Shown: positions 1 to 10,533, counted from the stretch's first letter. The stretch is DNA of 28,994 nt from Parasitella parasitica (GCA_025201805.1 MU619311.1:90933-119926), one strand, 5' to 3'. Numbers and translations: made by a program. The notes: generated by a model from the sequence alone, not told the origin.

Positions 1-111
1 TAAAGTAAGTATTTTTGATACCACAAGAATACATTTCTTCAAGATATACTATAATCAAACAGATGTGGCCGATTGAGTTGTAAGCAAAAGATAATGATAA
101 GCCTTTGTTAG

Positions 112-132
112 AGCATCTCCAACGGAGATGCT
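112..132. repeat. Short perfect hairpin, possible transposon end
   Basis: Arms agcatctcc (112-120) and ggagatgct (124-132) are perfect complements around a 3-nt loop, flanked by TA-rich sequence and followed by short T- and A-runs. Similar hairpins occur at the ends of small non-autonomous DNA transposons. I could not find a matching second end in the window, so the transposon reading is an inference. Confidence 0.4.
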
Positions 133-1354
133 AAACAAAAAGCCATTTAAAGCACCTTTTTTTTTTACTACCCGAAAATTTTTTGTCTGCTTTTTTGGAA
201 GTGCTAATTTGATACGAAAATTTTAGAAATTAAGCGATCTAATTCTCATAAATCATCATTTAAATGGTTGATTTCGATGGACATTTTGATATAATATTTG
301 TTCAAATTAAATAAGGGTGTGTAATATCTGAGATTATGTAATTGAGGTTTTCTGGAATAATATGATATTGATTTATCGATAAAATATATGGAGTATTTAT
401 ACTATTTGATATTCGATTAAAATAATATGTTTTGGTTATTCAGTTATATATATTTGACATGGTTAAGAAGGGTCTTGATACCAGAAAGATAATGGTAACT
501 ATCCACTGGCCTTGGTTCGCGGTTAGGGAATCGTCTTGGAACACCTCGAGGGTTACCACCAACACAAATTTCAATATAGCTTTTTCAAAAATAACGGCCA
601 AATTTGGCTTCCTGGCAATCTTACTGTGCTTCCATTCTCAATTTACTGAATTTTTGAAAAGTCCGCCCACTTTTTTGAATTATTTTGGAGACTAATTTAA
701 CCAGGTGTTTGAAGCCAGTTTGCCCAGCTTTTTGAGAATAAATTCACCACCTTTTTCAATCAAGTTGACCAATTTCTGGTCAAATCTCTAAGTGGTTATG
801 AAGGTTTTTTATTAAGGCATTTGGGGAAAATATCGATATAATGCTGGATGAAATTTTACAAGTGCTCAATTGGAACATCTTTGCTTCCTTTCATAGCCCT
901 AAAAGTAAGAGTTTCCATAATACTTGGCTTGTCTACTTTTACTCTTATCTTTAATAGATGTAATGATTTATAATATAAAACGGAAAAGCTTTTAACACAC
1001 TTTGAGATCTAAAATACGTTTGATAAATATTGGATTAGGAAGCAGTCTATTGTTCATGTATCGCATACATATTAATAAGTGGCTTTCTGTGTTGATTCAA
1101 ATGATCGCAACTTGGCACAATGAAAAAAATTCAATGTTTAACTAAATTTTTCATTCAAAAGACATGCACTAAAATATTAGGACTGTGTTATGTTGAAACA
1201 TAGTGACTATAGTCAGTGTATGCAGGTTGGATCAAATTGCTCATCCATATATTGGACTATGAAATAAATTTACATGAACCAACACAAAGTAGTAAACAGC
1301 ATATTTAAAGGGCAATGCTTAATGGCGACGTCTCATACACAAGTTGAATGATAC

Positions 1355-1402
1355 CGAACCCGCAGGGCGACGACGCCCCGAGCGTAGCGAGGATGAGGCG
1401 GC
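1355..1402. repeat. Isolated GC-rich island with hairpin
   Basis: A ~48-bp GC-rich patch sits in otherwise strongly AT-rich DNA. It contains a perfect hairpin, GGGCG (1365-1369), loop ACGA, CGCCC (1374-1378). It is followed by a mirror-like GAGCG-TA-GCGAG and further GAG/GCG words. Base composition is unlike both flanks, which suggests an inserted dispersed element. I cannot count copies elsewhere in the genome. Confidence 0.45.
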
Positions 1403-1481
1403 TAGTAAAAATCATACCAAAATATGCCAGTAAAATATATGTGTAATTACTCTAAAACTTGTAATCAATGGAAGCACAGTA

Positions 1482-3511
1482 CTATTGCTTGATATCCATA
1501 ATTGGATTACAAACCCAACCGAGAATATCACTTATTTTATGCTTGTTTTCAGCTATCAATTGAATTTGTTCACAAACAAGATCTCGTAACTGTAAGAAGG
1601 AAGACAAAGTGTTAATTACTACTTGGAAATCTTCAGAACAGCGAGGAAGAAAGCACGTTCTTATCTTCACCATTGTGTATACTTTTGGTGCAACTAAATT
1701 CATTTTGTAGATCGAGCAACTGAAGCCTATTCAATGTAAATATTTAATTTTTCTTTTCTGAGTATAAACAAGAATCAGCTAGCAACTTACCATACACTAA
1801 CACACCATAAACAGCAGGATTGTTGGCGCCATGTTCAATAAATCGATTCAAAATGAGCTGCATTTCTACCGACAACTTATACAAATCATCTTTACAGGTA
1901 CTTCTTGGGCATTTAACCTCAAGTAACAAACAATCGAATCGAACCCCGTCAATCGCAGAATAAAATTTCATATCGGGTCTAAGATCTGAATCGCCTTCTA
2001 AGGGTGTAAAATGCCTTTAAAAAAGATAGTCAAATAATTCATATAGTGAGTCTATTGTTTTGGGTTTGGTAATTCCTTCTATTAAAACGCATTTACCCTG
2101 ATCTCTGTAATTTATGGCTTATAGGTAATACAGCTTTGATGAAAGGATTCAAGGCTAAATCAATAAAAAGTGACTCGTCAACAGTACCAAGATCAAATGA
2201 GTTGTCGTAATTTGTTGTCCTAATAGAGAGAGAAAAAAAAGAGAGGCTCTATTATTTATTTTTTCAAAGTGTGGCAATTCAATTACTTACAAATTAAATA
2301 AGGCTGTTGCATATACTTCTAGTTCCACATTTGTCAACTGTCCGATCGCCAAGTTTTTAGCTTCCATCGCTGTGCCGTTTGCTTTACTCTATGTTGAAAG
2401 GAGATCATAATTAGTTTTATGATGTTTTAATGATCCATCAAATACAATTACATATGCTACATAATTTACGAGCTTGGTTTCTTCATCGGAAGCTTTTCTG
2501 TAAAACTTGTTTATCTCAAAGTATTCAATCAATTTGCTTTTCATACTATTCAGATCACTGCAATAAGCGAAGCAATCATTACTTTGATTCAATAAATAAA
2601 CATGATTTAAAGCCATTTTCTCTGTGACAGCCAGCGTTTCTTCAAACAAGCTCTTTCTGTAACATTGTGATCCGAACTCAATTAAAAGTCTACTCAAGTT
2701 ATTGCCGTCTATGATCCACTACATGCAGCCAGCAAAATTAAATAAGGAACATCAGAGTTTATTTCGTTTGATTTACATACCATGGGCTCCAAAAGGTCAT
2801 TGTTATCTTGAGATGAATCCGATTCAGAAACATAGGGTGTCTGACTTGATTGGCTTTCTTGTGATGATTCTGTAGACTGTGATGGTTGGGAAGACTGGGA
2901 GTTTTCGTCTTTATTAATAGCATCTTCCTCAGCTTCTTGACGCAAGCGTTTGTTTAAGCGGGTTGTCATGACAGTTTGCGTCTGTAAAATTTCGTGTTCC
3001 ATATGTCTTTTCAATTTATTCTGTGGTAACGAAAAATAAATAAATAATAAGAGATCAAGTAGATAGACATAGCTCTTGCTGAACTTACTCTTTCCTTTTC
3101 CAAACGAAATCTATCACACAGTTCTGTACATATTTCTTTGATATCTGAATTACTTTTTTTTGGTCCCATTTCATAAAAAGATAGTTTAGTGCGTTATTTC
3201 GTGTACGTAGGCTAACATGCCGCAAGCTATATAAATATACTTTTTTTCATTACCTTTATTTCTCTGGCTTTAATAACGCTAAAAATCTCACAGAATCGGT
3301 TGGACCAAACTTCAAGAAACTTATCCGCTTGTAAGGGATCCTCGTGCCATTTCTCAAAAGAATCTTTATGCTGTAGAAGGAATCCACGTAAACAAGGCGA
3401 CTTTGATCTAGCAATATATTCGGAAAGTTCTAAAGAAAAGTTTAGAAAATGTAGGATAGTAAATGAGTATTATTTTTCACCTTTTTGTCCCTTATAAAAT
3501 TTAGAATTCAT
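1482..3511 (-). CDS. Unnamed protein with SQ-cluster and PD-(D/E)XK nuclease-like domain (9 exons)
   Basis: The exons, 5' to 3' on the minus strand, are 3511-3481, 3429-3241, 3144-3089, 3020-2781, 2718-2446, 2388-2291, 2219-2097, 2014-1791 and 1726-1482. All join in frame to 492 residues. The intron 2 donor is less certain, and intron 5 has three possible in-phase donors (2460, 2451, 2445). Residues ~75-125 are charged and helical. Residues 133-163 carry seven SQ dipeptides, which resembles an SQ/TQ cluster of the kind phosphorylated by ATM/ATR-type kinases. The C-terminal half shows E311, then RPD with D351, then E369-V-K371 at the end of a hydrophobic strand, then a helix with Q389. This is the order seen in PD-(D/E)XK nucleases. 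No signal peptide or membrane segment is visible. I do not recognise a named family. From memory it resembles expanded hypothetical families of Mucorales. Function is unknown, and nuclease activity is an inference from the motif alone. Confidence 0.72.
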
Positions 3512-3684
3512 TTGGTTGGAAGACTTTGAAAACTTTACATGAATGAAAGGAAAAGATAAAAAATAAAACTGCGCAAATCAATCAATACGTTTCGACGTCA
3601 CCAAATTAAAATGACTGCTTTTATTACAGTTGACGTCATTGTTGCCAAGGAGTTTTTTTCATTTTTTCACGTATTCATAATTCT

Positions 3685-4202
3685 CTATTTGATTCGAGCA
3701 AGCAAGTCATTTAAGATAAGTGTATATGTGTTTGTACAGTGTAATATAGGGATGGTTATGTAGCTGTTGTCAATTATATTCGACATCCAGTTATAGATTA
3801 CCAGTGTTTGAGGCTCTTTGGAAGGCATCGTCTTCTTAAAGGGTGTACTGAGTCCTTCCTTGCGGGTGTAATGCTCTGGGCTTGGATCAGTTTCAACACT
3901 TTTTAATCCCAAGTGATGGATAGTTGGTGATGACTTATAGTTTTTCCGTGATGAGGCTCTTTGGAAGGCATCGTCTTCTTAAAGAGTGTACTGAGTCCTT
4001 CCTTGCGAGTGTAATGCTCTGGGCTTGGATCAGTTTCATCACACTCTTGCCTAGATTGATAGGCTTTTGATGTTAAGCTATTTTTCGTCAGTGTTTGAGG
4101 CCCTTTGGAAGGCATCGTCTTCTTAAAGGGTGTACTGAGTCCTTCCTTGCGGGTGTAATGCTCTGGGCTTGGATCAGTTTCAACACTTTTAGCCCTTTCC
4201 AT
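3685..4202 (-). pseudogene. Tandem-repeat ORF, frame-disrupted
   Basis: The minus strand from ATG 4202 reads two copies of a ~30-residue unit (core SPEHYTRKEGLST followed by PFKKTMPSK), then stops at 3903. A third copy continues in another frame to 3685. No splice pair of reasonable size rejoins copies 2 and 3, so this looks like a frameshifted coding fragment or a repeat that happens to be open. The unit is basic and proline-containing, with no signal peptide or membrane segment. It lies 5' of the nuclease-like gene on the same strand, with no evidence that the two are joined. I do not recognise it. It may be a real repeat protein with a sequencing error, or a non-coding tandem repeat. Confidence 0.35.
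3802..4193 (-). repeat. Three-copy tandem repeat (~140-bp period)
   Basis: Three copies at about 3802-3904, 3953-4041 and 4089-4193 are separated by unrelated linkers. The first and third (minus-strand order) are nearly identical over ~103 bp, including the outer edges. The middle copy is shorter at both edges and has a few substitutions. The high identity suggests a recent duplication or conversion. Confidence 0.8.
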
Positions 4203-5406
4203 TGCGCTCTTAATTTTTAATATTTGGCCAGATTAAAACCAACTCCTTTTTTAGTATGATTCTAAAGGTCTTTGTAAACTGCCTGTTTCTTTTCCAAAAC
4301 CTCTCAAGATATTGCTTTCAATATGGCATTGGGGCCACCATTGGTTGTTATACACGTTCTTTTATACCATCTTTGAAGTAGCAATAACCATAGCAACTTA
4401 CCCAAGACTGGCGTTAACTTCAAACCCTAAAAATCACTATCAATCAACCCCTCCAATTATTTTGAAGAACTTTTAACATTAATAAAAAACACTAAGAGTC
4501 ATACAGTAAAAGTAATTACTAGTTTCTATTATAGTGCGATTATAACGGGTTGAACTGCTTATGTTCAATAACTGTGGAATGTATAAATGTAACTATTTTA
4601 TCTAATAAACAAGAGAAGAGCCTCTCGTTGTCTCTTTTTGCTACAGTTCTTTTCATATATATATATTTATCTCAAGTGTAGAATTTTATTAAACAACGAG
4701 GATATTATTTTGAAAGTAAGCATGGCTAGAAGAGGAAGTAGTAGCTGCTTTTTGCTCCTTCAAATCAGTAACTGTTGTGCTGTCGTTTTTCGAAAAACTA
4801 CATTGGGGAGGGGAGGTTTTTTATAAAAACTAGACTAGCTCAATTGCTGAAAACAGAGAATCATACAATCAAAATTGCAGATAAGTGTTACATAGTCTTG
4901 AAAATTTTATATATACACAAACTAAACAATTACTTTCTCAAGAAATAATTGTAAAGAATTAGTAGAAGACTTGCTCTGAATATGCCCAAAAAAAAAGCGT
5001 GCCTGTGATGAGATTTTTGCCGTACAACAAAGATCCAGAAAAGAAAATCCCCACAAAGAAAACAAATCGTACTGCAAACCGACCTCCGACCCAACTGAAT
5101 GAAAAACACAAGGCGTACCGGTACAAGCTTTTAAAATCCAGATATTTTTGATCACTTCAGAATGGTTGCAAAGCTATTAAACTGCAATAAAATCTAGTAA
5201 CCGCTTATTTCGATGCAAATTGAAGCTTAATTCATAATGCCAACGTTTCAATCAGTAAAAAATATAAGCTTGCTTTTCATAAACCATGCAAAAGGGGGGG
5301 GGGGATTTATTGTAAATTTCTCAATTTCTTCATAAGGATTTTGATACAAAGCAATTTAAATGCTTTAGGAGATATCTAGTGGCGATTATACCTCGAATAT
5401 GAAATT
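4203..5406. other. Intergenic region with weak coding remnants
   Basis: No complete gene is supported. A 62-codon stop-free stretch on the plus strand (4966-5151; ATG at 5008) has a plausible, Lys/Pro-rich protein-like composition. It has no upstream exon I can join and could be a transposon remnant. An 11-G homopolymer lies at 5294-5304. Short TATA-rich runs are near 4657-4668. Confidence 0.4.
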
Positions 5407-5447
5407 TTTTTTAATGAGGAGAGCCTCCAGCTCTCCTCATTAAAAAA
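5407..5447. repeat. Perfect 18-bp inverted repeat
   Basis: The left arm ttttttaatgaggagagc (5407-5424) is exactly complementary to the right arm (5430-5447), with a 5-nt loop ctcca. It ends 19 bp before the ATG at 5467 of the frameshifted ORF. The hairpin would be very stable. A-tract/T-tract ends with a GC core could act as a bidirectional terminator-like fold, a foldback element, or a breakpoint scar. Confidence 0.85.
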
Positions 5448-5466
5448 TTAATTCTGAACTCCAGAT

Positions 5467-6046
5467 ATGGGTATAGGGCCTGTGCACGATACTGTATCTG
5501 ATTTACTCCTGAAGGTGGACCTTAGAATTTTACATGACAGAGTTCGACAAAGATACAACGTTGAAGCAGATGTTGGCGTTTTTGAGGCTTCTGAAGAGGA
5601 TCCCGGAGATGCGAAATATATTGGTGACAGATGCAAAGCTGTTATTGATAAATTCATACTTGATGGCTGTTTGATTGATTCTGTCGACTCTCTTCAAATA
5701 TGTGGTCTTGAAATCCACTTTGGTAATACCACTCTCGCTGAACCTGGACTTTATGTAGGTACCCAATTCTACACTGTAACTATCGACAAGTCGCTCAGCA
5801 ATATACCCAAATACTTTGACCTGGCTCTGTTTTCGTGATCAATGTGTTGCAATCTCGAATCAATATGAAGACTATCTGACAAGTACTCGCTCAAAGAAAA
5901 TTTCCACGAAGAGAACTATCCACGGCTTACCCAAAGATGATCTCATAACGAAACAAAGTTCAACCCGTGGATGTTGGAACCCACCTCGCACTACAAAGAC
6001 TCCACCTCCGCCTCCATCGAAAATTTTATTTGGTAATGACTCTTAA
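5467..6046 (+). pseudogene. Frameshifted, 5'-truncated relative of the nuclease-like gene
   Basis: An ORF from ATG 5467 runs 123 codons to TGA at 5836-5838. Moving one base at the TTTT run 5830-5833 continues smoothly into a second open stretch that ends at 6046 with a Pro-rich tail, so a 1-nt frameshift is the simplest reading. Residues ~33-120 follow the same order as the C-terminal part of the gene at 1482-3511: an acidic strand (EADVGVFEAS), a helix with K-A-V-I-D-K-F-I, then short strands with G-L-Y-V and Y-T-V. The catalytic E-x-K of the neighbour is E-A-S here (E40, S42), so any nuclease activity is probably lost. The N-terminal half of the family is absent, and a hairpin lies immediately upstream. 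The homology is judged by eye only. Confidence 0.45.
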
Positions 6047-7021
6047 GCCAACCATTAATTATAATAAAGAACAAGATATTCATTGCATAGTACAACAATT
6101 CCAATCAAAGTGATTATTGAAGCAGTAAAATGCTTTTAATTTCTCGTAATTACTAGCATTGCCTTCAAATTTGCGTTTTAAAATTTCCGCATTCTTAACA
6201 AAGAAACTGCAATTCATGCCGCACGCAAGCATCTTAAGTACATATAAACGCAGTTGTACCAGAAGTAAGCGTTTTATAAAGGATGTAGGTGTAAGAACTA
6301 TTCGTCATGATAAAAATACGATTGGAATACACCCGGTTTGTGATTCAGCGGTAGAACCGGTACTCGCTCAACAGTCGATAACTTCACGATGCATGATGTT
6401 ACCTTGGGGGAATGTCAACTTGTTAATGAAAGAACGTCATCTTAGGCTAGTTTACTATTTCTTTTGAAGTTGAAATCAATCATTATGCCCAAGTTATTTG
6501 CATTTATTGGGAGCTCATATGACTTAACTATAATACAGTATGGATACGATATATGGAATAGAGCATATAATTTGTAGGTTGGGTATTTATAGTATTTCTA
6601 GGAGGGATATTTATGGGAATTGGAATGCTTGTACAGTATTTATTGACGACAAAGATATTTCCCTTTGCAAAGAGCTGAAGTCACCACTGCCTATTAATGA
6701 CTCAAAACGTACTTATACAGACGCAGTTGTTCTGCTCAACTGAAAGTTTGACCAAACTAAAGCGTGACAAAGGGATCATTGGGATAGCAAGGAAACCTAA
6801 GAAAATGCTTGAAAAAAAAAAAAAAGAAATACGCTGTTGAACCTGTTTTGTGACAATTATGACGTTTCCAGGATAAATCACACACTCGCACAAGCACGCA
6901 CGCACCAACCAAGAGGTCTTCTCGCTTCTCCTATTTGTTCTGTCTGTGTGCGTCTCTTTTCTTTTCTTTTCTTTTTTCTTCTTTTTCTTTATTATACAAA
7001 AAAAAACAAAAAACAAAACGT
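6047..7021. other. Intergenic region and GSK3 upstream region
   Basis: No gene is supported. The open stretch 6159-6467 lacks an ATG. The one at 6540-6743 has an ATG but no recognisable motif. Poly(A) lies at about 6812-6825. A long pyrimidine tract, mostly CTTTT units, occupies about 6953-6990 just before the A-rich leader of the kinase. Such CT-rich leaders are typical of fungal promoters and 5' UTRs. Confidence 0.5.
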
Positions 7022-7453
7022 ATGAACGGTTCAAAACTACCAGGTACGATACTACAAATGTTAAAACGAATATCCAGGTCCAGCATTGATGTTCCAACTT
7101 TGATAATAGCAGAGCCGCATAAAGTAACCAAAGTCTCGGCCAAAGATGGTAAAACTGACCAAGACATCCAGTTGCACTATACAAAGTACAAGGTAGCCGG
7201 TAATGGATCATTCGGCGTTGTTTACCAGGCCAAGCTGCTCCAAACGGGCGAAGATGTCGCTATCAAAAAAGTGCTGCAAGATAAAAGGTTCAAGGTATTG
7301 CTTCGTATATAATGAAAGTCTAATTAGAGGAGGAGAGGCTAATACTGTAAACTTTAGAATCGTGAGCTGCAAATAATGAGAAATATCTCCCATCGTAACG
7401 TAGTATCCTTGAAGGCCTTTTTTTATTCCCAAGGTGATCCCAAGGTAAAATTG

Positions 7454-7495
<42 letters not shown>

Positions 7496-8461
7496 CGTGT
7501 GTGCGTATGATGTCTAAATATCCAGAGCAGAAAGACGAGGTTTACCTCAATTTAGTATTGGAGTATGTGCCTGAAACTTTGTATCGCACAACAAGACATT
7601 ATGCTAAATCTAAACAGCTCATGCCGCCGCTTTATATCAAGCTGTACACATACCAAATCCTACGCTCGCTTGCTTACATTCACGCCAACGGTATTTGCCA
7701 TCGCGATATCAAACCACAAAACCTGCTCATGGATCCGGCTACTGGCACAGTAAAATTGTGTGATTTCGGAAGGTAACGTAGACATAGTATGCTCGCAATA
7801 TTTCTTATCTTGACGTAAAAATGTGTGTATGTTCGTATATACAGTGCCAAGATGCTTTTACCTAACGAACCCAATGTATCCTACATTTGCTCACGTTACT
7901 ACCGCGCCCCAGAACTCATATTTGGAGCACAAAACTACACTGTGACAATTGACATCTGGTCAGCAGGCTGTGTCATGGCTGAATTGATGTTATGTCAGCC
8001 TCTATTCCCAGGTGAGAGCGGCATTGACCAACTCGTAGAAATCATCAAAGTGTTGGGTACGCCTACAAAAGAGCAGCTGTTATCCATGAATCCCAACTAC
8101 ACAGAGCATCGATTTCCGCTAATCAAGCCACACTCTTTCTCCAAAGTATTCAAGTCGAAAACACCTCAGGATGCCATTGAGTTTGTTGCACTGCTGTTGA
8201 GATATTCGCCTGATAAAAGACCTACTGCTTATGAAGCCATGGCACAGCCCTATTTCGATGAGTTGCGTGACCCCAATGTCAAAATGCTGAACGGATCAAA
8301 GTTGCCAGAGTTGTTTGATTTTACTGATAAAGGTAGGTTGTGAGACAGTGAACGTGTGTGTAAAAGAGCGCGATATTGATCATCTTTTAGAACGTTCTTC
8401 AATGGGACAAGACCTCTTATCGAAAGTAGTTCCAAAAGACAAATCAAGCCTTGTCAATTAA
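7022..8461 (+). CDS. GSK3: Glycogen synthase kinase 3 homologue
   Basis: This is a Ser/Thr kinase of the GSK-3/shaggy/Rim11 family, a regulator of metabolism, differentiation and stress signalling in the cytoplasm and nucleus. Exons are 7022-7294, 7358-7444, 7531-7772, 7845-8332 and 8391-8461, giving 386 residues, close to other fungal GSK-3 proteins. Visible features are the Gly-rich loop G60-N-G-S-F-G-V-V, ATP-binding K82 in VAIKKV, HRD at 177-179, DFG at 198-200, and activation-loop Tyr214 in [13 protein letters not shown], the position autophosphorylated in this family. The C-terminal segment after PELFDF ends in a short basic tail. Intron 2 contains a GT microsatellite. The start was chosen as the first ATG after a CT-rich and A-rich leader; the frame is open further upstream without another ATG. 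A poly(A) signal AATAAA lies at 8570-8575. It converges on RBM25. Confidence 0.95.
7457..7487 (+). repeat. GT microsatellite in GSK3 intron 2
   Basis: About 15 GT units begin ~12 nt after the intron 2 donor at 7445, and further GT-rich sequence follows to ~7505. It occupies much of the 86-nt intron. Length variation could affect splicing efficiency; that part is inference. Confidence 0.9.
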
Positions 8462-8633
8462 ATACCCTCCTTACGCCTCTACTATTACCACTATTACTAC
8501 ATATCTGTATCAGCAATTACATCTACGAATCGATGCTCTCTTATATTTCTATTCCCTTGTGAAATCGTTAATAAAGAACCAAAAAAAAAAAACTTTTTGT
8601 TTTTTTTTTTTTTATTTTATTTTAATCAAATCA

Positions 8634-10533
8634 CTACAATCTCTTGTACTTCCTCTCTGTTTCGAAAATAAGAGCTCTCCACAACTTCATTACAAAAACC
8701 GGAGCATCCTCGTCCAGAGCGCCTTCCAACTCACTCACAAGCTCGTCTGGGCCTTTTCTCTCTCGAATAAATTGCAACACAAACTTTACCAGATCGTCCT
8801 CTTCCATGCCCAGCAAATCAACAATCTTTTTGGATACGAATGGGTGCAACTTGGTGTCAATCAAGTTCTACAGAAGGTGGCGGTTATTAATGTGTGGTTT
8901 TTGTATTCATGCTATTTGCACATACCTCATTTAGTTCATCCCATTTGACAGTGTACTTCCATAGCTCTTCTTGCGAGCTAGGTATAGAGTCAATCAACTC
9001 CTTCACTCTGCGCGCTCTTTCTTCAGACGATATGGGCTCTTCGTCGTCGTAATCTGTGTTTAGTTGATCGATATCTCCATAGTCTAAAGGAACCAACACA
9101 CGACGCTTCTTTTTGGCCTCTTCGTCTTCGTCCTCGTCAGCACTGCCGAGTGTGTTTCTCTTGATGGGCATGTTGAAGTTAAGCTTGGTGGGCTTCAGTG
9201 CAATTTTGGCATCGTCTGCTCCTCTGTTGAGGAACCTGCTGTCTTTCTTGCGTCTCTCCTCTTCCTCTAACCGGACCTTTTCGTCTTGGATCTCTTGAAT
9301 CTCTCTGCGTCGGTCTTCTTCGTCGCGCTCGTCTTCTCTTCGACGCTGCGATTCTCTCATGCGCCTCCATCTCGATCTATCGTGGTAATAGGGCTCCTCT
9401 CCTTTGGCCATTTCTACGTCGTCGTCCCAGTTGGCAAGACGTTCCAGCCAGTAGGCTTTGTCTTTCATCTCTCGTTCTTCTAACTCCAACTCTCTCTTCA
9501 TGTCCTTTTTGTATTCGCGTAGTTTGTGCATTTCTCTGGACTCGAATCGCTTCTCTCGTTGGTGAAACGCATTCTCCACATCACGATCGTGTTTTTCTTT
9601 TCGTCGTTTTTCAATTTCTTCGTCCGTGGCCATGTCTTGTTGGTGCTGTGCCGCTACTGGTGGCGGCTGTGAGTGGTATTCAGTAGGTCCCTTTACGAAT
9701 CCATCGCCTCGTCTTCTTTGCGCTTGCTGGTAGTCGTTTGAAGAATCTCGGCGTCTTTCATGCGAGTGGTCTCTCTCTGCAGCACGTTCTTTGAAAAACG
9801 CTAGTTCTTTATCGATGGATTCAGCAGCGTCGCCGCTCGATGGTTGTTGGCCAGTGGTGATGGCATGGATGTATTGCTGAATCAAAGTGTATTTTTCGTT
9901 ATCTGATGCTACAATTTTAGCTTCATCTTGTTGTAACTGTTGGCGCTGATATCCCTCTAAATGTGTACGTACATTATCGTCTGCTTTAACAATCAGTTTC
10001 TTTTCAACACCACTGCCATCTTGCGCTTTCAGGGTCACGCCCTCTGTTTTTTCACCTCCCAAGACACGCAAAGCACACAACACACTGTCTGGATCGTCGT
10101 ACGTCGCAAATCCAAAGCCTTTAGGATTTCCAGACGGATCCTTGGTGCGCTTCCAATGCACTAGATTGCCGCATGTCTAGACTGCATCGTTAGTAAAGCA
10201 GGAGCAATCTGTAATTTACGTGCAAGCTTTGCTTACTTTTAACAGTGTCTCAATCCATTCATCAGAGACACCAGCCGCAATGGCACCTACAAACAGAGTG
10301 TTTAGTTTGTCCTTCTGTGCATCTCTTGGAGGTGGGCCTGCTACTTCTGGTGCTGTAGCAGACGAGAGTGCCATGGGAGGCCCGTTTGGGGGTAGCCTTT
10401 GCGGCAATGGGTTTGGTAGATAGCCACCTTGTTGAGGTGGTGGTGGTTGCTGAAAACCTATCGGTACGTGTGCGTCAGAAGCTTTTACAAGGAGCTAAAG
10501 AATAATCTTACCGTATTGATTATATGGATCCAT
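8634..10533 (-). CDS. RBM25: RBM25-like splicing factor (RRM + RE/RD-rich + PWI)
   Basis: This is an RNA-binding protein of the RBM25/Snu71 type, expected in the U1 snRNP-associated splicing machinery of the nucleus. Exons (minus) are 10533-10512, 10457-10237, 10176-8926 and 8867-8634, giving 575 residues. The N-terminus is Pro/Gln-rich (1-57). An RRM follows at ~61-135 with RNP2 LFVGAI (62-67) and RNP1 KGFGFATY (100-107). The centre (~180-400) is a long charged Arg/Glu/Asp coiled-coil-like region. A PWI domain closes the protein (~485-575). Intron 1 uses the acceptor at 10458, not the one 8 nt further on, because only the former keeps the RRM frame. Minus-strand poly(A) signals lie at 8611-8621. 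It shares a 207-bp divergent promoter with the F-box gene. Confidence 0.93.

Larger units (their letters stand above)
1..1481. other. AT-rich intergenic region
   Basis: I see no supportable gene here. The longest open stretch (432-695) has no ATG start and no recognisable motif. The region holds a short hairpin at 112-132 and an isolated GC-rich island at 1355-1402, both listed separately. It is the downstream flank of the minus-strand gene that ends at 1482. Confidence 0.6.

Noticed and set aside
6330-6375. Possible tRNA-like segment (GATTCAGCGGTAGAACCGG)
   Set aside because: It does not fit a B box and no cloverleaf pairing could be drawn.
6159-6743. Two open stretches before GSK3
   Set aside because: The first lacks an ATG and neither shows a motif or an intron that would join it to the fragment at 5467-6046.
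6702-7211. 169-codon minus-strand ORF over the GSK3 start
   Set aside because: It is antisense to the kinase exon and the CT-rich leader, and reads as Lys/Glu-rich low complexity.
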